In this document: in pieces, positions 17,997 to 27,100 of the stretch
Numbering within the stretch: the first letter of the stretch is position 1
Layout of the letters: each line of letters opens with the position of its first letter
NCBI GenBank assembly: GCA_965220505.1
Contig: CBDCQE010000003.1
Location: 558,001 to 622,000, forward strand
Reading direction: 5' to 3'
Length of the DNA stretch: 64,000 nucleotides
Origin: Bin87 sp965220505
Lineage (GTDB): Bacteria > Chloroflexota > Dehalococcoidia > Lucifugimonadales > UBA3495
Position numbers and translations under genes: made by a program
Notes under the pieces: generated by a model
The model's input: only the letters and a program-made list of their open reading frames with translations
Databases searched by the model: none
What the model was told of the DNA's origin: nothing

Positions 17997-20900
17997 TTAT
18001 GGTGAGGTGCAGGTCGGCACGGGGTCTGGAGTGAGGTCGGGCACCGTGTCCAGCCAATCGTTGAACGCCTCGTCGTCCGGCACGCACAGGCCGGTGTTGG
18101 CGACAGCCAGCCGTTGCAGGTTCGCCAGGTTGGTGAAACCGGACGGCAGCGCGCCGCTCAACGCGGCGTTGTCGTGCAACGACAGCCGCGTCAGCCCGCT
18201 CAGGTTGCCCAACTCGGCAGGCAGCGAACCGCTCAGATTATTGCGGGCCAGGCCGATGATGCTCAGGTTGGACAGATTGCCCAACTGCGACGGTATCGCC
18301 CCGGTCAGACTGTTGCGGTTCAGGGCCAAGCGGGTCAGGTTGGACAGGTTGCCCAGTTCGGCGGGCAGGCTGCCGCTGAGGTTGTTGCCGTCCAGGACGA
18401 TAGCGGTTACCTGGCTCTGGCCGTTGGTCGTCACGCCGTGCCACTCGCCCAGGGGCCGGTTGCTCAGCCAGCCGGCGTTATTGGTCCAGCCGTCGCCGCC
18501 CGTGGCGTGGTAGAAGTCCCGCAGCACCGCCCGGTTGGTGTCGTCGTCGTCGGTTACGCTGACGGCCACGGGGTCAACCACGATGCCGTCGTACCCGGAC
18601 CCGGGGGTGGTCAAGAGACTGTGGGTGATGACAATCTCGCCGTCCGCCGTGTCGCCGTCCTGGTTGGCGCGGACGGTTACGGTCTGGGACTGCCAGTTGT
18701 CGGGAGTGAAGGTGAGGCTGGCCGGCTCCACCGTAACATCGGCGTTGCCGCTTACGTTGTGGCTCGCCACGAAGATGCTCACGTCGCCGAGTGGCTGCGT
18801 GTCCAACGATACCTGATAGGTGGCCTCCCCGCCCTCCCGGACGTTCAGGCTGGTCTCGCTCACCGTTATTCCGCCGGTGTCCTCGTCGGTTATGGTGACG
18901 GTTACGGACGCCACCGCCATGCCGGCGTACTCGGCGGCGCCGCTGACCGTGTGGCTGATGACGGCCGTGTCGTCCACCGCGTCGCCGTCGTGGGCGGCCG
19001 GCACCCCGATCAACTGTTCCGTTTGCCAGTTGTCCGGCGTGAAGATGATCGGGTTGGGATACGGCGCAACGTCGGGATTGTCGCTCAACATGGAAATGGT
19101 CACGTCGCCGGTGGGCTGGCCGTCCAGAACCAACGAGTAGGAACCTGTCCAGCCCTCCGGCAGGGTGAGGCGATGCGGGTCCACCGTGACGCTGGCCGTC
19201 ATGTTGGGGGCAGTCCGTGGCGGCTTCGGCTCTGTGGCCGACTTCGTGGTCGCCGTCACCGGGTCCGACCAGTTGCCGTATCCGATGCGTGGTATGAACG
19301 CGGCGACCCGCACGGCGTACTCCGTGCCGGACTCCAGGCCCTTGCGGATGATGTGACTGGTATGTGGCGTAATGACCCGGCGGCGGTCCTGGCGGTAGTC
19401 GCCGAATTCCTCGCCCGGCCCTTTCCATTCCAGATTGTAGCCGGTGGCGCCAGCGACCGGATCCCAACGCACGCTGACCTCTTTGTCCCCGCCCGTGGCC
19501 CTTACAGTGGTCACATCGCTCGGCGCCGCCTCGTCTGTGGCCTTTACGGTGATCTCCACCTCCGTCTCGGCCCAGCCGTTGGTGTCCTCGTGCAGCTCCA
19601 GAGTCAGCGTGGCCTCCTGGTCGATGTCGCCGCCGCGGTAGCCCAGGGTGACCTTCAGCCGCGAGGCCGACACCCGTTCCACGTATTCGACCGAGACCGG
19701 CAGGCCCTGGGGCCGGATGAGGTTAGGGTTGAGGACCAGCCTGGGGCCGTGTAATTGCAGCGCCCACTCCGCGCCCTCCAGGTCGATGGTCACCGTGGCC
19801 TCGTTCAGGTTGTACTCGGTCAGCGGCGACGGCTCGGTGCCGGAGACACGGACGCGGAAGGCCGGCGTTGCCGTCGCAACCTCCGCCGAGGGCTCTCCGT
19901 ACGGGGCCTTGTCCCTGGTGGCGACGACCCGCACGGTGTAGTCAGTGCCGGGACGCAGCCCCTCCAGGGTGCGCTGCCGGCCGCTCACCTCGCGCCGGTC
20001 CGTTTGCCAGTCCTGGGCTTGCCTCTGCCACTGCACCTTGTAACCGTGGGCGCCGGGTAGGGCGTCCCAGTTCACGGTTATGCGCCGGGGGCCGGGCGTG
20101 ACCCGCACCCCGGTTACCTGCCCCGGCGACGTCTCCACCAACGCCTCGACCGTGGTTGTGGCGCTGATGGGACCGCCGAAGTGGAGGGCCGGCGTGTCGA
20201 TGCGAATCAGCAGCGTCGCGTCCTCGTCGAAGTCGGTGTCGTCGTAGGCCAGGACCAGCGCCACCTGCTCGTCGGACAGGCGGGCCACGCCGGTTACCGA
20301 CACGCCGGGCACGCCCGATGCCGTGAAGTGGTCCGTGCGCAGGTCAGACTGCCAGGCCAGGTTGGCCCGCTCCAGGAGCGCCAGCGTTATCGTCGCCCCG
20401 TCCAGGTTGCCCTCGCTCAGCGGACACGGGACGGTGTGCAGGATGATGGCGTCAGCCGGTGGGGGCGGTGGGGGCGGCTCGATGAAAACGAGGGTCGTCG
20501 CCGTGACCGTCAGCGAGGCCGGCCCGTCGCTGGCATAAAAGCTGGTCGCGTACACCTGCACGTCGTAGGCGGTCTCGTGCAGCAGGTCGCTGAGGGTCGT
20601 CTGCGTCGTCAAACCGCCGGGGACGCTGACGCTGCGCTCGTACAGGGCTTCGCCCGCGAGCCGCCACTCAACCACGTAGCCGTCGGCGTTGTCGGCGGCC
20701 TCCCAGGTCACGTCCAGGCTGGCCGAGCCGCCGGTGGCGTCCACGCCCGTCACCCGGTCGGGAACCGGCGCCGGCGTCACCGTCACCGAATCCGTCATCA
20801 GGGTCTCCGCCTCAATGGTCGCCGCGCTTGCGACCGTCACCGACAGTTCAAGGTCCGCTCCGATGTTGCCGCCGAAGGCGAGGGTGAGTATAGCCCGGGT

Positions 20901-21320
20901 GTTGCTCACCCGGACCACGGATGCGATGGAGAGGCCCGCGGTGGCTGGCGACAGTTCGAAATGTTCTGGCAGCAGTTCAGAAACGTATTCCGCCCTCGCC
21001 AGGTCCACCGTAAGCCTCGCGCCGTGCAGCGTCCGCTCGGTCAGAGGCGACGGGCTGGTGGTGAGGGAGGCGGCCTCGGTGGACACTTCCCGGCTGCGTT
21101 TGAATTCCACTCCGTCCAGCAGCAAAGCCACCTGATAGACATAGTGCTGCCCGGCGGCCAGTCCCGTGTCAGTATGGGTCAGCGACTGACCGTCGTAACC
21201 GGTCAGCGCCGCGCCGTCGCGGTAGAGAACATAGGACGCCGGGGGCGGGCCGGTCCAGTCTGGTTCGGTGATGTCCGGCCAGGACACCGACGCCTGCGCG
21301 TCGCTGTCTCGTGTCACCAT
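17997..21320 (-). CDS. C-terminal part of a secreted FN3/Calx-beta/LRR repeat protein (split by frameshift)
   Basis: This frame holds FN3-type domains with Ser/Thr-rich strands (for example SLDVTWEAADNADGYVVEW) and beta-sandwich repeats typified by LPEGWTGSYSLVLDG and IIFTPDNWQTEQLIGVPAAH. It ends in four or five leucine-rich repeats (NLSGSLPAELGNLSNL) and a VPDDEAFNDWLD cap. It is not a separate gene. The coding frame continues upstream of its ATG at 21320 to about 21455 as DPWDFGTNEQYPALRADW, and the preceding sequence lies in the frame of the next entry. The N-terminal signal sequence is on that other part. The product resembles surface adhesins. The LRR tail is close to that of the larger paralog at 24180. 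Confidence 0.75.
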   Translation of the reverse strand: MVTRDSDAQASVSWPDITEPDWTGPPPASYVLYRDGAALTGYDGQSLTHTDTGLAAGQHYVYQVALLLDGVEFKRSREVSTEAASLTTSPSPLTERTLHGARLTVDLARAEYVSELLPEHFELSPATAGLSIASVVRVSNTRAILTLAFGGNIGADLELSVTVASAATIEAETLMTDSVTVTPAPVPDRVTGVDATGGSASLDVTWEAADNADGYVVEWRLAGEALYERSVSVPGGLTTQTTLSDLLHETAYDVQVYATSFYASDGPASLTVTATTLVFIEPPPPPPPADAIILHTVPCPLSEGNLDGATITLALLERANLAWQSDLRTDHFTASGVPGVSVTGVARLSDEQVALVLAYDDTDFDEDATLLIRIDTPALHFGGPISATTTVEALVETSPGQVTGVRVTPGPRRITVNWDALPGAHGYKVQWQRQAQDWQTDRREVSGRQRTLEGLRPGTDYTVRVVATRDKAPYGEPSAEVATATPAFRVRVSGTEPSPLTEYNLNEATVTIDLEGAEWALQLHGPRLVLNPNLIRPQGLPVSVEYVERVSASRLKVTLGYRGGDIDQEATLTLELHEDTNGWAETEVEITVKATDEAAPSDVTTVRATGGDKEVSVRWDPVAGATGYNLEWKGPGEEFGDYRQDRRRVITPHTSHIIRKGLESGTEYAVRVAAFIPRIGYGNWSDPVTATTKSATEPKPPRTAPNMTASVTVDPHRLTLPEGWTGSYSLVLDGQPTGDVTISMLSDNPDVAPYPNPIIFTPDNWQTEQLIGVPAAHDGDAVDDTAVISHTVSGAAEYAGMAVASVTVTITDEDTGGITVSETSLNVREGGEATYQVSLDTQPLGDVSIFVASHNVSGNADVTVEPASLTFTPDNWQSQTVTVRANQDGDTADGEIVITHSLLTTPGSGYDGIVVDPVAVSVTDDDDTNRAVLRDFYHATGGDGWTNNAGWLSNRPLGEWHGVTTNGQSQVTAIVLDGNNLSGSLPAELGNLSNLTRLALNRNSLTGAIPSQLGNLSNLSIIGLARNNLSGSLPAELGNLSGLTRLSLHDNAALSGALPSGFTNLANLQRLAVANTGLCVPDDEAFNDWLDTVPDLTPDPVPTCTSP

Positions 21321-23683
21321 CAGGGCCAGCGGACTTCGCGTCTGGTAGCCGAACTCCTGCCAGGTGGCGGTGGTATCGGCGTTCCAGTCGGCGCGCAGGG
21401 CCGGATACTGTTCGTTGGTTCCGAAGTCCCACGGGTCGTCATTGTTGCTGTCGCCGTCAGGTCCACGTTCCAGGTGCTATAGATGTCTGTGCCCGTGCCG
21501 TAGGCGGTGGGCGACTGCAACTCGTCGGTGGTCCGGCCATGGTCGTCCGCGATCCCGGAGAGCTCCCGGTCGTGGTAGCTGGCGGTTAGCTCTCCGCTGA
21601 AATCCCTTGATGCCAGGTTGAGCACGCCATACAGGCCGCCGATTTCGGCGCCGTCTGTGGGATCACCGTGGACCGTTCCCGCCGCGTAGCTGGCAATTAT
21701 CCTCCCGGTGTTGAGGTTCGCGCCCACCAGGCCGCCAACCCGGGAGTGGCCGCTCACCGCTGCCATCGCGTAGCTGGCGATGATATTTCCCGTGTCGCCG
21801 ATACTGATGCCGCCGTTCTCGCCCACCAGGCCGCCAATGTGGATGCTGCTGCCGGTGACCGTTCCCGCCGCAAAACTCCGGCTGACCGTGTCGTTGTTTC
21901 TGCCGACCAGGCCGCCAACCTGGGTGCGACCGCTGACCGTTCCCGCCGCGTAGCTCCCGGTCACACCCCGGCCGACGACGTTGTTGGAACCCACCAGGCC
22001 GCCAACCTGGCTGTTGCCGTGAACTTCTCCCAGGGCATAGCTGTTGATGATCGCGCCGCGTTGATCGCCCACCAGGCCGCCGGTATTTCCCAGGTTGCCG
22101 CGGACCGTTCCCGCCGCGTAACTCCCGTTGATGGTCCCGAAGGAAATGCCCGCCAGGCCGCCGACGCGCGCTCTGCCGTTGACATCCACCCCCGTCAGAC
22201 CCAGGTCCCGCACCAGGCCGCCTCCACCGAGGAATGAGAACAGGCCCACACCGGATTCGGAAGAAGGACGGTTGATGTGGAGGTTGGCGATAGCGCGCCC
22301 GTTGCCGTCGAGGACGCTGGAATACGTTTCGATGGGAAGCCAACCGGCCCCGCCGTCGTGGTAGTCGTCGTCGGTCCGGTCATCGGCCGTGCCGGTGTCG
22401 AAGTCCAGATCCGCCGCCAGTTCGTAGCCGGCGCAGGGGCCCGGGTCAGTATCGGCGTCGGTGTCCGCGCAGCCCATGCCGGCGGCGGGACTCGGGAAGG
22501 CGGCGGCGTAGGCGGACGTGTACGTCGAGTTGTCGGCCGCGCCGTCGCCGTTTGGGTCCCAGCGGATGGCGTTGAGCTGGGCCAGGTTCATAATGTCGAT
22601 GAGGCCGTTGTCGTCGGCGTCGTAATCCTGCTCCAGCCGCGCGTTTGCGGAGTAGACGCTGTTGCGGTCCGCATTTTCGGCGCGCACCCGGAAGAGGTAG
22701 TCGGTGTCGGGCATCAGGCCGGTGACTGGAGTGGATGCGTCGGAAGTCGTGCCGGCGTCGGTCCAACTGCCGCCGTTGTCCGACGAATGCTCGTATCGGT
22801 AACCGGTGAGCGCGGCGCCGCCCGTGTTGTCGGGCGGGTCCCACGAGATGCTGACCGAGGTGGAGCTGGTCCCGGTGTAGATCACATTGGTGGGTGCGCC
22901 GGGCCGGCCTAGCATACTGGCCACGTTGGAATAATTCGAGGTGGCATCAGCGTTGTGAGCAGCCACCCGGAATTCGTAGGCCTGGCTGGCCGTGCCGGTG
23001 TAGTCATATTGCAGCGGATCAGTGAAAGGCGGATCGACTCGCGCGGTATCGGCGGAAGCCCAGGTTCCGCCCGGTGTCCGGCGTTGGATTTCGTAGTGGG
23101 TGATGGGCTTGCCGCCGTCGTCAGTCGAGGCGCTCCAGGTCAGGCGGATAGTGGAATCGCCGATGCCCACCTCTTCGCCGGCTTGCGCCATGAGGTTCGC
23201 CGGCGCCTTCGGCGGCGAAGCAGTTGTCGCAGCACTCACTGTTACGGGTTCGGAGCAGTCTGCGCCGGCCTTAGCGGGCGCGTTCATATTGGAACAGGCG
23301 GTCACCTGGAATTCGTACATCGTCGCGCGTTTGAGCATCTCGTATTTGACGGACCTCACGTCTGGCGCCTGGCCCTTTGGATCCACAAATACCTCCGTCG
23401 GTAAATCCTCTCTTATGTTGGTCCAATACCGCACGACGGGGTCGCCGCCGGAAGGCGCATCCCACGTCAACTCGATGGCGCTGTCGGTCGGGGAGACCGC
23501 CTGCGCCATGACGTTCTGGGGCAAACCGGGCGCCGCGCGCACGACAGACGACAGGAACAACCCCACGGTCAGCAGGAAGAGAAAAGCAGCCAGGGCGATC
23601 AGGGGCCTTTTCACGGGAGTTCGCCACCCGAGCTTGAAGAGGCGAGATTGAGCGATGCGGTGCCCGCTACTGTTAATGGTCAT
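21320..23683 (-). CDS. N-terminal part of the same repeat protein: signal peptide, FN3, GLUG
   Basis: The start is chosen at 23683 (ATG with GGAG 9 nt upstream), although the frame is open to 23965. A basic N-region and hydrophobic helix (LIALAAFLFLLTVGLFLSS) ending VVRAA form an export signal. Three FN3 domains follow, then a linker with DADDNGLIDIMNLAQLNAI. After that comes a block of GLUG repeats of the pattern VGGLVGxN...SYAAGTVxG. After YSTWNVDLT the frame is wrong and ends in low-complexity Arg/Pro sequence at 21320, while the expected continuation is found one base over. A single missing C at 21454-21455 explains it. The protein is exported and probably surface-anchored. The function is inferred as adhesion. 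Confidence 0.75.
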   Translation of the reverse strand: MTINSSGHRIAQSRLFKLGWRTPVKRPLIALAAFLFLLTVGLFLSSVVRAAPGLPQNVMAQAVSPTDSAIELTWDAPSGGDPVVRYWTNIREDLPTEVFVDPKGQAPDVRSVKYEMLKRATMYEFQVTACSNMNAPAKAGADCSEPVTVSAATTASPPKAPANLMAQAGEEVGIGDSTIRLTWSASTDDGGKPITHYEIQRRTPGGTWASADTARVDPPFTDPLQYDYTGTASQAYEFRVAAHNADATSNYSNVASMLGRPGAPTNVIYTGTSSTSVSISWDPPDNTGGAALTGYRYEHSSDNGGSWTDAGTTSDASTPVTGLMPDTDYLFRVRAENADRNSVYSANARLEQDYDADDNGLIDIMNLAQLNAIRWDPNGDGAADNSTYTSAYAAAFPSPAAGMGCADTDADTDPGPCAGYELAADLDFDTGTADDRTDDDYHDGGAGWLPIETYSSVLDGNGRAIANLHINRPSSESGVGLFSFLGGGGLVRDLGLTGVDVNGRARVGGLAGISFGTINGSYAAGTVRGNLGNTGGLVGDQRGAIINSYALGEVHGNSQVGGLVGSNNVVGRGVTGSYAAGTVSGRTQVGGLVGRNNDTVSRSFAAGTVTGSSIHIGGLVGENGGISIGDTGNIIASYAMAAVSGHSRVGGLVGANLNTGRIIASYAAGTVHGDPTDGAEIGGLYGVLNLASRDFSGELTASYHDRELSGIADDHGRTTDELQSPTAYGTGTDIYSTWNVDLTATATMTTRGTSEPTNSIRPCAPTGTPIPPPPGRSSATRREVRWP

Positions 23684-24137
23684 CCAATCATCTCCAGCCT
23701 GATTCAGGCGCGCCGCGCCCTGATCCTCTCCGGCTAGACCTTCGCCTGTATGACGACTCTGCCCCCCGCTCCGCTTCGATGCTGAAGCTGCGGCCGTCCA
23801 TCCTGGACATCCCCACGATGGGATCAACGCCAACAGCCCCGCTCTCGACGTATCTCCGCTGGCCGCCCCAGACCGCCGTGACGCTATGCGCGTCAGCAGT
23901 CTCCTCCGCACCGTTAGCCAGCGCCGCCTGCCCCTCACCGACAAATGGCAGTCCCCAATCCGCAATCAGCGTGGGCGCCAAGGTGAGCGCGCCCCGAGCC
24001 TCGGTCTTATCTCGTCGCCGGACCTACGGCTCCGTACTATACGACAATTTGGGATTACACTGGTGTAACGATATGCCCCAATTTAGTAATTCACTGATTA
24101 CTTTTAGGTCAATTTGGTATGATTACCCCGATTTGAG
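23684..24137. other. Intergenic region between the two repeat-protein genes
   Basis: About 450 bases with no convincing gene. The frame of the repeat protein stays open to 23965, and a 97-codon frame runs from 23981 to 23688, but neither has a ribosome binding site or a recognisable product. The right 100 bases (24030-24130) are clearly more A+T-rich than the surroundings and hold two inverted repeats and a TATAGT hexamer on the minus strand. This makes them the likely promoter region for the gene starting at 23683. Confidence 0.5.
24055..24102. promoter_or_regulatory. Pair of operator-like inverted repeats
   Basis: TTACAC-TG-GTGTAA (24055-24068) and AGTAAT-TCACTG-ATTACT (24085-24102) are perfect 6-bp inverted repeats in an AT-rich patch upstream of the minus-strand repeat protein. 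A minus-strand TTGACC lies next to the second repeat and a TATAGT lies beyond the first. Their symmetry suits a dimeric regulator. This is inference, and no regulator is identified. Confidence 0.35.
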
Positions 24138-24160
24138 CCGGTGGGGCGCCACCCCACCGG
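24138..24160 (-). terminator. Hairpin downstream of the giant repeat protein
   Basis: Arms CCGGTGGGG and CCCCACCGG pair perfectly around a 5-nt loop, 20 nt after the stop codon of the minus-strand 3876-residue gene. The GC-rich stem has no strong U-tract. Part of this sequence recurs after the neighbouring paralog. Confidence 0.5.
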
Positions 24161-24179
24161 TTCCGTTGTCCTGCCGCGC

Positions 24180-27100
24180 TTATGGCGAGGCGCAGGCGGG
24201 CACGGGGTCGGGAGTGAGGTCATCCACCGAGTCCAGCCAGTCGGTGAACGCCTGGCCGTTGGGTGCGCACAGCCCGGTGTTGGCGATGGCCAGCCGTTGC
24301 AGGTTCGCCAGATTGGTGAACCCGGACGGCAATGGCCCGCTCAACCCGGTGTTGTCGTGCAGGGACAGCTTGGTCAGACCGCTCAGGTTGCCCACGCTGG
24401 CCGGCAGCGACCCGCTCAGGCTGTTGTTGGCCAGGCCGATGATGCTCAGGTTGAACAGGCGGCCCAACTCCGACGGTATGGCTCCGTTGAGGCTGTTGCG
24501 GTTCATCGCCAGCCGCGTCAGGTTGGACAGGTTGCCCAACTCGGACGGCAGCGACCCGCTGATGCTGTTGCGGTCCAGGGACAGGACTTGCAGGCTTTCC
24601 AGCTTGCCCAACGCGGCGGGCAGCGAGCCGCTCAGCCCGTTGTCGCGTAGCGACAGGTGGGTAACCTGCCCCGACCCGTTGGCGGTTACGCCGTGCCACT
24701 GGTTCAGCGGCTGGTCGCTCAGCCAGTTGCCGATGTTGGTCCAGCTATGGCCGCCCGTCGCCTGGTAGAACGCCTCCAGCGCCGCCCGGTCGCTGTCGTC
24801 GTCGGTCACGCTGACGGTTACCGACGCCACCGCTACGCCGTCGTAGTTGCCGCCGCTGGCGCTGTGGCTGAGGGTGGCGGTGTCGTCCGCCTTGTCCCCA
24901 TCCTGCCCGGCGCTGACGCTTACCGTCTGCGCGCTCTGCCAGTTGCCGGTGGTGAAGGTGAGTTGAGACGGCTGCGTGGTCACGTCCCCATTGTCGCTGC
25001 TCACCGTGATCACCACGTTCCCGGTAGGTTCTACGTCCAGGATTACCGTGTACGTCGCGGCGGCGCCTTCGCGGATGGGCATGTCAGTTGCGCTCACCGT
25101 GACGCTGCCCGGTTCCGGTTCTGGCTCCGGCTCCGGCTGCTGGGCCGGTTGGGCCGTCGCTTCGTCGTCGTCGGTTATGGACACGATTACGCCGTCAACC
25201 CACGCGCCGTCGTACCCGGAACCGGGGGCGGCGAGGATGGCGTGCAGGATGACCGCCACGTCGTCCGCCGTGTCGTCGTCGTGGGCCGCCGGGACGCCGA
25301 CCAGCTGTTCCGTCTGCCAGTTGTCCGGCGTGAAGATGATCGGGTCCGGATACGGCGCAACGTCTGGGTTGTCGCTGGATATGTGGATTTGCACGTCGCC
25401 GACGGGCCGGTGAGACAGCGACAGCCCGTAGGAGCCGGTCCAACCCTCCGGCAGGCTGACGCGGGTCGGATGCACCGTCACGCTGGCCGTATCGTCGTCG
25501 CTTACGGCCACGGCCACCGCGTCAGCGGCGATGCCGGCGTACTCGTCGGCGCCGCGGACCGCGTGGCTGAGGGTGGCGTCGTCGTCCGCCGCATCGTCGT
25601 CGTGGGCCGCGCGGACGCTTACGGTCTGCGGCGTATCCCAGTTGCCGGGGGTGAAAGTGAGGCTCGAAGGCCGCGCCGAGACGTCGCCGTTGTTGCTGCT
25701 CACCGTGACGGTCACGTAGCCCGTGGGCCGGCCGGCCAGGGACATCTGGTAGTCGGCAGCGCCGCCCTCTCCCACCGCCAGCGGGTTGGCGGCGGCGACG
25801 GTGACGCCGACCCTCCGGTTCATCTGCGCCCCATCATTGTCCTGGACCGCCTCGCCGGGGCAGGTCCCCACGCCGGCCAGGCAGGGGTAGTCGTTGGCGC
25901 TGCGGAAGTTCCAGACATTCGCGTCCCAGAAGGCGTAGATGCCGGTGGCGCCGGTGGGGTCTTGCAGGTCGTCGGTGGTCTTGCCATCGCCGTCGAAGAC
26001 ACCGTACCAGTTGATCTGGCTGAAGCCCTCGTCCCAGCCGGAGCCGGAGGTCTCGGTGTTCCAGTAGCTGCCGCTTTCCACCGTGCCGCCGAATATCCAG
26101 CCGACCAGCCCTCCCACCAGGAAGCTATTACCCTGGTCCGAGAGCGGTGGGCCGGTGGAGTAGCTGCGGCGGACCACGCCATTGTTCCAGACGGAGCCCG
26201 TCAGCCCGGCCACGTGGCCCACTCCGGTCACGTCTCCCGTGGCGTAGGTGTCCTCCATCGTGCCGTAGTTCCCGCCCACCAGGCCGCCGAGCTGCGTGGA
26301 CCAGACCGGCTGGATGGTCCCGGAGGGGGAATCGCGATCGGTGTAGTCGAAGCCGGTCACGCTGGCCTGGGAGTAGCTCCTCCGGATGGCGCCCCGGTTC
26401 CAGCCCACGAGGCCGCCCACCAGCGCGTTGCCGTGCACCTGGCCGGTGGAGCAGGAGTTTACGACCGTGCCCCGGTTCTGTCCCACCAGCGCGCCCACCA
26501 GGTGGTCGCCGCGCACGTTGACGTTCTCCAGGCACACGTTCTTGATCACGGCCCGAGGGCTGGTGACCCCGAACAGGCCCACGCTGTAGCTGCTGTTGAG
26601 GTTGACGCGCAGGCCGGAGATGGTGTTGCCGTTGCCCTCGAAGACGGCGTTGTATGCGCCGACGGGGGATTGAGGCGCGTCGGAGTTGCGGGGCACGTTC
26701 CCGCCGACGGGCGTCCAGCTGCCCGACAGGGTGATGTCGGTGGCCAGCTCGTAGCCGACGCAGGGGCCGGGATTGCCCTGAATTGCGGTTTCGGTGAAGG
26801 CCGCACCGCACATATTCTCCATGATGCGGGGGAAGGCGGCGGCGTAGGCCGCCTCGTCAGCCGTGTTGTCGGCCACCCCGTTGCCGTTCAGGTCGTAGCG
26901 GACGGCGTTGAGCTGCGTGCGATTGGTGATTTCAATCAGGCCGTTATCGTCCAGGTCGTAGTCCACCGGAGGCTCGTCGCTGACGTCCACGATGGGCGCG
27001 TCCTGACTTTCCGTGTCGGCATCGATCACCGTAACGGTGATGGTCTGCGTGGCCGTCAATGCGCGCGCTCCCGTGCCGCCGGTGGCCGTTACCTCGAAGG

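Noticed and set aside
18114..19754. 546-codon plus-strand frame opposite the smaller repeat protein
   Set aside because: Shadow frame. The opposite strand encodes clear FN3, beta-sandwich and LRR motifs.
20181..21482. 433-codon plus-strand frame
   Set aside because: Shadow of FN3 coding sequence, Arg/His/Val-rich, no homology recognised.
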